A stretch of 64,000 nt of DNA, from positions 1 through 64,000 of the forward strand of contig NZ_BMCX01000001.1 in assembly GCF_014635485.1 (NCBI RefSeq), given 5' to 3'. The translations under genes and the position numbers were made by a program. The notes under the pieces were generated by a model. That model was not told the origin of the DNA and searched no databases. It was given only the letters and a program-made list of their open reading frames with translations. Below are positions 35,135-42,734 of this stretch, in pieces; position 1 is the stretch's first letter; each line of letters begins with the position of its first letter. Origin of the DNA: Corynebacterium pelargi (GTDB lineage Bacteria > Actinomycetota > Actinomycetes > Mycobacteriales > Mycobacteriaceae).

Positions 35135-35390
35135 ATGGGCAGGGTAGCGAAGCTACCCTGCCCATAACCCCCAAAGGAGGAGGCCTTTGATGTGTATATA
35201 CGTTTTATAGAATACAGCGGGCCTGCGACTAGTGCGGGCAACGACACGCCGGATGTTCGGGGAAGCAAAGTTCATTTCGTTGGTTTTCCCGCTCAAAGCT
35301 CATCCAAGGCAGTGAATCAGTCTTAAGTAGTGGAATAGAGAAAAAGACCGTGAGGCCGGAGTTTAAAACTTCCGGCCTCACGGTTGGTTG

Positions 35391-35401
<11 letters not shown>
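35135..35401 (+). repeat. tandem unit B, adjoining and including the tRNA-Pro 3' end
   Basis: It starts with a perfect 14-bp stem ATGGGCAGGGTAGC (35135-35148) / GCTACCCTGCCCAT (35152-35165) with a GAA loop. AAAGGAGGAGG follows, itself within a CAAAGG-CCTTTG stem that would hide it. A six-codon frame ATG 35190 (MCIYVL), GCAACGACACGCCGGA (35238-35253), the tRNA terminator and the tRNA 3' end complete the unit. Order matches unit A. Confidence 0.6.
35338..35383 (-). terminator. terminator of tRNA-Pro
   Basis: On the minus strand CCGTGAGGCCGGA pairs with TCCGGCCTCACGG (35348-35360 with 35371-35383) and is followed by TCTTTTTCTC. It begins 7 bases after the tRNA 3' end. Confidence 0.85.
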
Positions 35402-35464
<63 letters not shown>

Positions 35465-35542
35465 CCATTGCTTTTTGCAACTGCTACAGGTTACAACGAG
35501 GAATGCAGAATTGACCAATCAGCAGGTCAGTATGGATTTCTG

Positions 35543-35926
35543 CTAAGTATTCACGATGCCGGAGGTATAAACCCACGCACCCTTGAGTCGGCGGAAAAAG
35601 CTGCGCTCATGCTGGCTGCCCTTGGTGCCATCGTGGTCATACCCGGCGATAAATTCCACCACCCCTTGATCATCGAAGAGCCCACCCTTGTGGGTGTCTA
35701 CGATCTGGAGGCTTTCAAAGGTGATGTCGGGGTCGAGCTCAAGAGAGTCGGGCACGGTGTTTGGATCCCACGTTTGCAGCAAGTATTCGCGGTTTCCGGT
35801 GGCGAAGGCGCTAAAGCGCGAGCGCATCAAGCGTTCAGCAGTAGGGGCCTTTTTCTCTCCGCTAAGCAGTGGGCCACAGCAGGCGTCGAAAAGCTGGGAG
35901 GAACCGCAAATACATTGCTTAGACAC
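35543..35926 (-). CDS. YchJ-family SEC-C motif protein (UPF0225)
   Basis: The 127-residue protein starts with a zinc-binding SEC-C motif, CICGSSQLFDACCG, and continues with the NTF2-like YchJ core containing RLMRSRFSAFATGNREYLLQTWDP, which is the family signature. The function of YchJ proteins is unknown. GTG 35926 is chosen: it lies 1 base after the stop of the upstream hydrolase-OsmC gene, with GAGGAGG as ribosome site inside the end of that gene, so the two are cotranscribed. A longer open frame back to 36067 runs over the hydrolase gene and is not coding. Confidence 0.85.
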   Translation of the reverse strand: MSKQCICGSSQLFDACCGPLLSGEKKAPTAERLMRSRFSAFATGNREYLLQTWDPNTVPDSLELDPDITFESLQIVDTHKGGLFDDQGVVEFIAGYDHDGTKGSQHERSFFRRLKGAWVYTSGIVNT

Positions 35927-35927
35927 G

Positions 35928-37106
35928 CTATTCCTCCTCGATAGTGACCTTTGGGCCGAAGAGCTGCTCAATGCCGCTATTGCGGCCTGCGTAGAGCAAT
36001 TCTTCGCGCTCATCGTGGCTGATTTCGCCCTCGATGGCGATGCTGCGACGCAAATGCAGTTGGTCATCGCTGCTCAACGCGGTATTTACCTGCACCTCTA
36101 CCTGCCCGATGCTGATCTTGGAGGCTTTGGCTGCCTCTCGCACTGCCTGCGAAGTAGAAGCTGCGATGGCAGCAATAACCATCTGCGTTGGCGTATAACC
36201 CAGGTTCTTTCCACCCGCGGTTTTCTCGCGATCGGTGGTAAAGGTATGGGAACCGGTGTGCACAAGATCGGCAAATTTGCCGGCACGGATGGAGCGGGCC
36301 ACGGCAACACCTTCAGGAATCGTGTCCTGATCATCTGGAGAGCTATTCGGCACCATGTACTGCTCAAACCAGGTGCGAATCTGACGCGCCGCCGTTTGCG
36401 CAGCACCCTGACGGGTGACGAGGTGATCAGCCTTATGCAAGGTCACCAGGGACTTGGGGTAGCGGGTGAGCTGATAAATAAGCTGTGCGTTTTCCACACC
36501 CACGGTGGTGTCGATGGGAGAGTGCAGAATTAAAAGCGGCTTGCGGAGCTTAGGTAAGTAGGCCTCGGGGTTGGTTTCTGCCAGATCCTCTAGAAACTCC
36601 CTGGAGATCGTGATCTCTCGGCCACCCAGGGTCAGTGTCACAGCACCACTTTCATCCACCTCGCCAATCCGATCGGCAAAGTGCAACACCGCGTGGGCTG
36701 GGTCGAAAGGCGCACCAATGGTTGCGACGCCCTTGAGGTTTTTCAACTGCGTTGCAGCCTTCAAAGAGGCCGCACCACCTAAGGAGTGCCCAATGAGCAA
36801 CTGCGGTGCCTCATAGTGCTCAGTGATCCACTGGTTTACGGCGATGATGTCTTCGACGTTTTCGCTAAAGCTCGTCTCGTGGAAATTGCCCTCTGATTGG
36901 CCAAGGCCGGGGAAATCAAAGCGCAAACAGGCGATACCCATATCGGCCAACGTCTTGCTCACCCTTGAGGCCGCGGGAGTAAAGCGCGAGCCGGTAAAAC
37001 AGTGAGCGAACATGGCAAAGGCCAAAGGTGCTGTGTCGGGGAAATCGATGGTGGCAGCCAATTGGTAACCCCGCGAAGAGGGCACCTTGACGCTCTCGGA
37101 ATGCAT
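35928..37106 (-). CDS. alpha/beta hydrolase fused to an OsmC-like domain
   Basis: The 392-residue fusion has an alpha/beta hydrolase domain (1 to about 255) with nucleophile Ser108 in GHSLGG, Asp199 in SPIDTTVG and His228 in KADHLV as the likely triad. From about 265 to 392 an OsmC/Ohr-like domain follows. The two redox cysteines of OsmC peroxidases are missing: the usual GACTS position reads AASTS and the usual CPVHR position reads NSGIE. Thus peroxide reduction is unlikely, while the hydrolase looks intact. It is cotranscribed with ychJ. Such fusions are known in actinobacteria; substrate unknown. Confidence 0.85.
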   Translation of the reverse strand: MHSESVKVPSSRGYQLAATIDFPDTAPLAFAMFAHCFTGSRFTPAASRVSKTLADMGIACLRFDFPGLGQSEGNFHETSFSENVEDIIAVNQWITEHYEAPQLLIGHSLGGAASLKAATQLKNLKGVATIGAPFDPAHAVLHFADRIGEVDESGAVTLTLGGREITISREFLEDLAETNPEAYLPKLRKPLLILHSPIDTTVGVENAQLIYQLTRYPKSLVTLHKADHLVTRQGAAQTAARQIRTWFEQYMVPNSSPDDQDTIPEGVAVARSIRAGKFADLVHTGSHTFTTDREKTAGGKNLGYTPTQMVIAAIAASTSQAVREAAKASKISIGQVEVQVNTALSSDDQLHLRRSIAIEGEISHDEREELLYAGRNSGIEQLFGPKVTIEEE

Positions 37107-37310
37107 TGGGTGATCAACGCTCCTTGGACGCAGAAGAATCTTAAACGGGAATGAAACGCCACCTAGCTTAAGGCAGGCAAAGCGGTGGGGTCACACTCCA
37201 GCAGTGTCGCGTTGATTAAGCTAGAGCAGGTATGCAATCTAGCTCACCTCTTTCGGTGAGCGGCTCAGCGCAACAAGGCCTTTGAGCAGGCCAAAAAGAA
37301 AGGTGCAGCA

Positions 37311-39605
37311 GTGGCAGGATTTGGCTGGTTCTGGGATGCCATGGGAGGCAAGACCGGACGAAACCAAAAGCGAAGCAAGCAGGTGGTTGCGCAATCAGCG
37401 AAACTGCACCAAAGCATTGCCGGGCTCAGCGATGAGGAGCTCAGCCAGCAAGGGCGCGCTCTTTGCGCTGATGGCAGCATCAACGACGCCCCGAAATTAC
37501 TGGCTGTGCTGGCAGAGGCCAGTAAGCGCACCCTCGGCTACACCCCATTCGAGGTGCAGTCGCAGGCGGTGCTGCGCTTGCTTGAAGGCGACGTCATTCA
37601 AATGGACACCGGCGAAGGCAAAACCCTCGTTGGTGCCATGGCTGCCACCGGCTTTGCACTCATGGGCAAAACAGTCCACTGCGTGACCGTGAACGAATAC
37701 CTGGCACGCCGCGATGCTGCGTGGATGTCGCCACTGGTTGAATTCTTCGGTTTCACCGTTGCCCATATTGAGGAGTCGATGGACGCCCCGCAGCGTCGGG
37801 AGGCCTATCGGGCGTCGATCGTCTACGCCCCGGTCACAGAACTCGGCTTTGATGTGTTGCGCGATCAATTGATCACCTCCCGCGATCAAGCAGTGCAGCA
37901 CGGCGCAGATATCGCGCTGGTAGACGAAGCCGATTCGGTGCTCGTGGATGAAGCGCTGGTGCCCCTCGTGCTCGCAGGCAACGAACCAGGGGCTGCACCT
38001 GCCGGTCGTATCACCCAGGTGGTAGCGAAATTGCGCCCCGAGCAAGACTTCTCCATTGATGGTGACCAGCGCAACGCCTTTTTAAGCGAGACTGGCGCGC
38101 GCAGAGTCGAGCAGATGCTCGGTATTGATTCCCTGTACTCAGATGAGCATGTTGGCCATACGCTTGTGCAGGTGAACTTGGCATTGCATGCCCGCGCGAT
38201 GCTCACCAGGGACGTGCACTACATCGTCCGTGATGGCAAGGTGGCGCTGATTGATACCGCCAAAGGACGTGTAGCCGAACTGCAGCGCTGGCCCGATGGT
38301 GTGCAAGCTGCCGTGGAGGCCAAGGAGGGGCTTGCCGTTACCGAAGGTGGCCGTATTCTCGACACGATCACGCTCCAAGCACTCATGGGCCGATACCCTC
38401 GGGTGTGCGGTATGACGGGCACTGCCGTTGAGGCCACCGATCAGCTTCGCCAATTCTATGATCTGCGGGTATCAGTTATTCCGCGCAATCGAGAAAACCA
38501 GCGCATTGATTATCCCGATCGGATCTACGCCACAGCCGAGGAGAAATTCGACGCGATCGTCGAGGACATCGCCTCCTTGCACCGAGTAGGTCGCCCGGTG
38601 CTCGTTGGCACCCATGACGTATCAGAATCCGAGCAGCTTGCGGCGCGCCTCGCGGAGTTGGGCATCGCCGCCAATGTGCTCAACGCGAAAAATGATGAAG
38701 AAGAAGCTCGCATCATTGCCGAGGCGGGCGATATTGGCAGGGTGACGGTTTCGACTCAGATGGCCGGTCGCGGTACTGATATTCGCCTTGGTGGTGCAGA
38801 TGAGCGAGATCGCGATGCGGTAGTAGAGCTCGGCGGGCTTGCCGTCATCGGTACGGCGCTGCATCGTTCGAAGCGTTTGGACCAACAACTCCGCGGCCGT
38901 GCTGGCCGTCAGGGCGATCCCGGATCCAGTGTGTTCTATGTTTCGCTTGACGACGACGTGGTCCAGGTTGGCGGTGCGGGTGAATCCGTCACAGCGCACC
39001 CAGATGCCGATGGCCTCATTGAAGATAAGCGTGTGTACGACTTTATTCAGCACTGTCAGCGAGTAACCGAAGGGCAGCTCCTCGAAATCCACTCGCAGAC
39101 TTGGAAGTACAACAAGCTGCTTGCAGATCAGCGCGTGATCATCGACGAGCGCCGCGCAAGCTTGCTTGATACTGAAGCAGGCCTTGATGCGCTGCGCGAA
39201 CATAATGCTCAGCGGGTAGAGGAGTTAGAACAGCGCTATGGGCACGCCTTGATGGTGCAAGCTGCCCGTGAGTTATTGCTGTATTTCCTCGATATGGGTT
39301 GGAGTGATCACCTTGCCCATATGGATGATGTGCGCGAGTCGATTCACTTGCGGGCGATTGCCCGTGAGACTCCCATTGATGAATTTCACCGCATCGCGGT
39401 GAGGGAGTTTAAGCAATTGGCGCAGTCGGCCTTGCATCGTGCCCAGGAGACATTCGACACGGTTGAGATCGATGCCTCTGGTGTGCACCTTGAAGATGCA
39501 GGCCTGGCTCGCCCGAGCGCCACCTGGACCTATATGGTCAGCGACAATCCGCTCAGCGGTGGCGGCAACAGCGTATTGCGCGGAATAGGGGCAATCTTCC
39601 GATAG
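37311..39605 (+). CDS. secA2: SecA2, accessory protein-export ATPase
   Basis: SecA2 is the accessory Sec motor of actinobacteria, exporting a subset of proteins. The 764-residue protein is shorter than SecA1 and lacks its zinc-binding C-terminus. It has Walker A MDTGEGKT (98-105), the DEAD-type box LVDEADSVL, the cross-linking domain and the helicase motif TVSTQMAGRGTDIRLGG with QLRGRAGRQGDPGSS. GTG 37311 has AAAGG upstream. A small CTCACC/GGTGAG hairpin lies in the leader at 37243-37260. secA2 near odhI and ftsR matches the Rv1821-Rv1828 neighbourhood. Confidence 0.93.
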   Translation: MAGFGWFWDAMGGKTGRNQKRSKQVVAQSAKLHQSIAGLSDEELSQQGRALCADGSINDAPKLLAVLAEASKRTLGYTPFEVQSQAVLRLLEGDVIQMDTGEGKTLVGAMAATGFALMGKTVHCVTVNEYLARRDAAWMSPLVEFFGFTVAHIEESMDAPQRREAYRASIVYAPVTELGFDVLRDQLITSRDQAVQHGADIALVDEADSVLVDEALVPLVLAGNEPGAAPAGRITQVVAKLRPEQDFSIDGDQRNAFLSETGARRVEQMLGIDSLYSDEHVGHTLVQVNLALHARAMLTRDVHYIVRDGKVALIDTAKGRVAELQRWPDGVQAAVEAKEGLAVTEGGRILDTITLQALMGRYPRVCGMTGTAVEATDQLRQFYDLRVSVIPRNRENQRIDYPDRIYATAEEKFDAIVEDIASLHRVGRPVLVGTHDVSESEQLAARLAELGIAANVLNAKNDEEEARIIAEAGDIGRVTVSTQMAGRGTDIRLGGADERDRDAVVELGGLAVIGTALHRSKRLDQQLRGRAGRQGDPGSSVFYVSLDDDVVQVGGAGESVTAHPDADGLIEDKRVYDFIQHCQRVTEGQLLEIHSQTWKYNKLLADQRVIIDERRASLLDTEAGLDALREHNAQRVEELEQRYGHALMVQAARELLLYFLDMGWSDHLAHMDDVRESIHLRAIARETPIDEFHRIAVREFKQLAQSALHRAQETFDTVEIDASGVHLEDAGLARPSATWTYMVSDNPLSGGGNSVLRGIGAIFR

Positions 39606-39676
39606 GGAAGCGGCCCTTTGCCTGCGGTAATAGGGGTTCTATTCTGGCGATGCACTCTTGATCGCCTTGAAGCCGC

Positions 39677-39682
39677 TATGAT
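39677..39682 (+). promoter_or_regulatory. -10 element upstream of odhI
   Basis: TATGAT, 77 bases before the odhI ATG, is a good -10 hexamer in the 154-base gap after secA2. No strong -35 was seen. It implies a leader of about 70 bases for odhI. Confidence 0.4.
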
Positions 39683-39759
39683 GTAAACCATTATCGAAGC
39701 TACAGGTTCTATGTAGAGCTCGTAGCACAGTAGAAGCGCGAACTCGGAGGTTATAAGGA

Positions 39760-40191
39760 ATGAGCGAGCACACTGGCACTCCCGAAGGGCAGGTCGAGAC
39801 CACCTCGGTGTTCAGGGCTGACCTGTTAAAGGAGATGGAGTCCGGGGCGAATGCCGCGTCGAAGTCCGGCACGGATGTCACTCCGCCCGCTGGTGCCGGA
39901 ATGCTGGTGGTGAAGCGAGGCCCGAACGCGGGAGCTCGTTTCTTGCTCGACCGTGAAACCACCACCGCTGGCCGTCACCCCGAAAGCGATATTTTCCTTG
40001 ACGACGTGACCGTCTCGCGTCGTCACGCTGAATTCCGCATGAAGGATGGATCCTTTGAGGTCGTCGACGTCGGAAGCCTCAACGGCACTTACGTGAATCG
40101 TGAGCCTAAAAACGCTGAGACTCTCGCCACGGGTGATGAGGTTCAGATTGGCAAGTTCCGTCTGGTCTTTTTAGAAGGCCCGAAGGCTTAA
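39760..40191 (+). CDS. odhI: OdhI/GarA, FHA-domain inhibitor of 2-oxoglutarate dehydrogenase
   Basis: OdhI binds OdhA and inhibits the TCA-cycle 2-oxoglutarate dehydrogenase; phosphorylation by PknG and other kinases relieves this. The 143-residue protein has the phosphosite ETTSVFR with Thr14 and Thr15, the same positions as in C. glutamicum, and an FHA domain (about 48-140) with AGRHPESDI, SRRHAEF and LNGTYVN for phosphothreonine binding. AGGAGGTTATAAGGA precedes ATG 39760. ftsR follows. Confidence 0.97.
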   Translation: MSEHTGTPEGQVETTSVFRADLLKEMESGANAASKSGTDVTPPAGAGMLVVKRGPNAGARFLLDRETTTAGRHPESDIFLDDVTVSRRHAEFRMKDGSFEVVDVGSLNGTYVNREPKNAETLATGDEVQIGKFRLVFLEGPKA

Positions 40192-40285
40192 CTGCCTTGT
40201 AGTTCATAGTCCCCAACGGAGACGTCGGGCTGCTATGCAGTCCAGCGTTTCTTCCACCTTTCTAGGAAGCAGTCCCTTAAAGAGC

Positions 40286-41014
40286 ATGAGTGCACTGACG
40301 AATCGCGAACGCAGCACCGCGAAGCCGAAGAAGAACATGTCCATCGGCGTGGTGCTCGAGACGCTGAAAAGCGAATTTCCCGATGTGACGCTCTCGAAAA
40401 TCCGCTTCTTAGAGTCCGAGGGGCTGATCAGCCCGGAGCGCACCCCATCCGGGTACCGTCGCTTTACCGAGGCAGATGTCGATCGCCTTCGTTACATCCT
40501 CCAAACCCAGCGCGACCACTATCTGCCGCTGAAGGTGATCCGCGAGCAGCTCGACGCTATGGATTCCGGCGCCGTCACCCCGATTTCCCAAGGGGCTTCT
40601 GGCGCGCCGCTGATCAGCGCCGATAATTTCCGTGGCGCTACGCTGCGCAGGCTTAGCGACGCCGATGTTGCCGAAAAGGCCGGCGTGGAACCATCCCTGA
40701 TCCAAGAATTCGTGCAGGCTGGTGTAATTAAGCCTGACGTTTCTGGTTTCTTTAGCGCCGATGACGTGCAAATCGTCGCCTTCGGGGCACAACTGCTGGA
40801 GTTTGGCGTGGATGCACGCCACCTGAAATCCTTGCGCAATGCTGCTTCCAGGCAAGCAGACCTCATTGCTCGAGCTGCAACCCCGATGGCTCGTTCTCGT
40901 GGTGGCCACAACCCCCGCGAACACGCAGAAGAAATTTCTCAGCAGATGAGCGCGGTCGTGGTGTCTTTGCATGCAAGCCTGCTCAAGGCCTTGCTGCGAG
41001 AAGAGCTCTCTTAA
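40286..41014 (+). CDS. ftsR: FtsR, MerR-type regulator of cell division
   Basis: The homologue in C. glutamicum activates ftsZ. The 242-residue protein has a MerR-type N-terminal helix-turn-helix (about 18-90: SIGVVLETLKSEFPDVTLSKIRFLESEGLI...GYRRFTEADVDRLRYIL) and a second wHTH-like half (ATLRRLSDADVAEKAGVE). There is no cysteine-rich metal site. ATG 40286 (MSALTNRERS) is chosen; ATG 40235 and ATG 40337 are alternatives. It is conserved next to odhI/garA (Rv1828). Confidence 0.88.
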   Translation: MSALTNRERSTAKPKKNMSIGVVLETLKSEFPDVTLSKIRFLESEGLISPERTPSGYRRFTEADVDRLRYILQTQRDHYLPLKVIREQLDAMDSGAVTPISQGASGAPLISADNFRGATLRRLSDADVAEKAGVEPSLIQEFVQAGVIKPDVSGFFSADDVQIVAFGAQLLEFGVDARHLKSLRNAASRQADLIARAATPMARSRGGHNPREHAEEISQQMSAVVVSLHASLLKALLREELS

Positions 41015-41030
41015 ATTACGAAGGGAATCT

Positions 41031-41639
41031 ATGACCTATCAAGAGGTCAGCTTCATTGGTGTCGCTACCGTATCCCCGGAGCTTGCACCATGCACCCTAT
41101 TATTTGATACCTCCCATCAGCGTGTCTTGGCCTTGTGGTTGCCCGATCACGCCAGCGAGGCTCTCAGCGATGGCGCTGATGATGGCTATGCGCGCCGTCC
41201 CAGCAGCACCGATGTGTTGCTGGAGCTGCTAGACAAAACGGGCGCCAAAATCGAAGCGCTGCGGATCGACAGCGTGTATCAGGGCGTATATCACTGCTCC
41301 ATCGTTATTGGCGATGGCGTCCAGATTGATTGCAAGCCCTCCCAACTTCTCTTGCTCTCACAGGCCACATCGATTGCTGTGCAGGTCCATGAGCAAGTCC
41401 TCGTGGATGCCTCGGTGAAGGTGCCACCGCAGGAATTTTTAGAGTACTTCGGCATCGAACCGCCCGAGGATCTGGACCAAGAGCATGTGTCTGCTTCTGG
41501 TGATGATCAGGCTGATGCGGATTTCGCGGCCTTTATGGAGCAGATGGGCTTAAAGGAGTCAGACCTCTTCCGCGAAGACGATGGTGATACTCACCCCGAC
41601 GATGATGCAGATGATACGGGTGTGACTGAAGGTAAATAA
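41031..41639 (+). CDS. BFN (bifunctional nuclease) domain protein
   Basis: The 202-residue protein has the BFN/DUF151 domain (about 1-140), recognisable in FDTSHQRVLALWLPDHAS, RPSSTDVLLELLDKTGAKIEALRIDSVYQGVYHCSIVI and KPSQLLLLSQATSIAVQV. The C-terminal 60 residues are acidic and disordered. ATG 41031 has GAAGGGA upstream and lies 16 bases after ftsR. A gene of this family is found after ftsR in mycobacteria (Rv1829). Nuclease activity has been reported for plant members; the bacterial role is unclear. Confidence 0.85.
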   Translation: MTYQEVSFIGVATVSPELAPCTLLFDTSHQRVLALWLPDHASEALSDGADDGYARRPSSTDVLLELLDKTGAKIEALRIDSVYQGVYHCSIVIGDGVQIDCKPSQLLLLSQATSIAVQVHEQVLVDASVKVPPQEFLEYFGIEPPEDLDQEHVSASGDDQADADFAAFMEQMGLKESDLFREDDGDTHPDDDADDTGVTEGK

Positions 41640-41793
41640 GGTGACAATGGGGTAGGAGTATGTCTAAGCTTCAAGTTGAGGTTTAAGTTACGGCGTGTCG
41701 CGCCTTTGGTGCTGCTGTTGTGCCCTAGGGTTCGATAAGAGAAAATCAGTGAGTACGCACCATTCGATGCGCCAGGTAATGCAAGGAGTAAAC

Positions 41794-42342
41794 GTGAGCG
41801 AGAACCAACACAAGGCAGTGCAGGGTGCACTGTTTGATATGGGGCCAGACCAAGAGGTTGGCTATCGCGTGCCCATTGCTTGCCAGGTTGCCGGCATTAC
41901 GTATCGCCAACTTGATTACTGGGCGCGCACCGACCTGGTGCAGCCGAGCATTCGCAATGCCCGCGGCTCCGGTTCTCAGCGTTTGTACTCCTTTAGGGAC
42001 ATCTTGGTGCTCAAGATTGTCAAGCGCCTGCTCGATACCGGCATTTCCCTGCAGAATATTCGCTTAGCGGTAGAGAAACTTCGCGATCATGGCGTAGACG
42101 ATCTTGCAGAGATCACCCTCGTATCCGACGGCGTGACGGTGTACGAGTGCCGTTCCAATGAAGAGGTTATCGACTTGCTCGGCGGAGGCCAGGGTGTGTT
42201 CGGTATCGCCCTGCCCGGCATCATGAAGGAACTGACCGGCACCATCGATTCATTCCCCTCTGAGCGTATTGATCAGCACGATCAAGACAATGTAATTGGC
42301 GTGGATGAGCTCGCCGCGCGCAGGATGCGACGCTCCTCCTAG
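41794..42342 (+). CDS. MerR-family transcriptional regulator (Rv1830-like)
   Basis: The 182-residue protein carries a MerR DNA-binding domain (about 22-95: VGYRVPIACQVAGITYRQLDYWARTDLVQPS...QRLYSFRDILVLKIVKRLLDTGISLQNIR). The C-terminal part has no metal-binding cysteines. GTG 41794 is chosen because AAGGAG lies 7 bases upstream. Upstream at 41671-41689, TCAAGTT and TTAAGTT form a direct repeat that may be an operator. Mycobacterial Rv1830 lies in the same place. A terminator follows. Confidence 0.85.
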   Translation: MSENQHKAVQGALFDMGPDQEVGYRVPIACQVAGITYRQLDYWARTDLVQPSIRNARGSGSQRLYSFRDILVLKIVKRLLDTGISLQNIRLAVEKLRDHGVDDLAEITLVSDGVTVYECRSNEEVIDLLGGGQGVFGIALPGIMKELTGTIDSFPSERIDQHDQDNVIGVDELAARRMRRSS

Positions 42343-42363
42343 TTTTTCACTCGCTTAAGAAAA

Positions 42364-42397
42364 AACCCTCAGCTACCACTCGCGGTAGTTGGGGGTT
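42364..42397 (+). terminator. terminator after the MerR gene
   Basis: AACCCTCAGCTACC (42364-42377) pairs with GGTAGTTGGGGGTT (42384-42397), with a few G-T pairs and a 6-base loop. TGCTGCTTTT follows. It separates the odhI block from the glp leader. Confidence 0.8.
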
Positions 42398-42453
42398 GCT
42401 GCTTTTGGGGGTAGTTACGGGGGTATTTATGCAGGGCGCAAACAATTTCATGT

Positions 42454-42469
42454 TGTTAAAGACGTCACA
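42454..42469 (+). promoter_or_regulatory. GlxR-like cAMP-receptor site
   Basis: TGTTA-AAGACG-TCACA matches the GlxR consensus TGTGA-N6-TCACA with one mismatch. GlxR is the Crp-type global regulator of corynebacteria and controls many carbon-source operons. Placement 266 bases before glpD suggests activation or repression of glycerol use. Confidence 0.55.
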
Positions 42470-42609
42470 GTGTAAATCTTGTCAGGAAAAGGAAAAGCGC
42501 CTCACCACGCCTTATATGCCTTAAGTTTTCCCGCTTTTTGTAAGCCAAGCGTGACATGACAGAAAAATCTGTAAAGATTCGCTAGTGTTGGCTAGGTAAA
42601 ACATTCACC

Positions 42610-42694
42610 ACTGTTGTGTGCTACACAACAGTTAGTAGGTGGCGTTCGCGCCACCGAACCCAACCCGTAGGAACCGTCGAAAAGTTCGAAGGTT
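42610..42694 (+). promoter_or_regulatory. three-hairpin structured leader of glpD
   Basis: First hairpin: ACTGTTGTGT (42610-42619) and ACACAACAGT (42623-42632), a perfect 10-bp inverted repeat with a 3-base loop. Second: GGTGGCG-TTCG-CGCCACC (42638-42655), a perfect stem with a stable tetraloop. Third: AACC/GGTT enclosing CGAA/TTCG (42672-42694). The glpD ATG is 40 bases further. The first could be a protein-binding operator; the set could form an RNA control element. Confidence 0.55.
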
Positions 42695-42734
42695 TTCCAA
42701 CATAGCGAGCTTTCAGACGGAGAAAGGTTTCCTC

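Larger units (their letters stand above)
34227..35390. other. 1.16-kb non-coding stretch with hairpin units next to tRNA-Pro
   Basis: No convincing protein gene is visible apart from one short frame at 34527. The stretch contains two diverged tandem units (34473-34739 and 35135-35401), each made of a perfect long hairpin, a ribosome-site-like purine run, an ATGTGTA start, a shared 16-base block, a tRNA-terminator-like hairpin and a 12-base tRNA-Pro end. Between them, 34739-34776 can fold into a large imperfect hairpin starting TCGCTT. Frames at 34646-35113 (minus) and 34689-34916 (plus) show no family features. Confidence 0.6.
42398..42734 (+). promoter_or_regulatory. long glpD upstream region
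   Basis: This 337-base gap has no gene. It holds a GlxR-like site (42454-42469), a promoter region probably around 42540-42600 (several AT-rich hexamers, none decisive), and three consecutive hairpins (42610-42694) before the glpD ribosome site. Confidence 0.6.

Noticed and set aside
35927-36067. Longer start for the YchJ-family gene
   Set aside because: It would run over the 3' end of the hydrolase-OsmC gene; GTG 35926 has a strong ribosome site and starts at the SEC-C motif.
42639-42734. N-terminal extension of GlpD
   Set aside because: The extension translates the hairpin leader; GlpD proteins start near ATG 42735, which has a good ribosome site.
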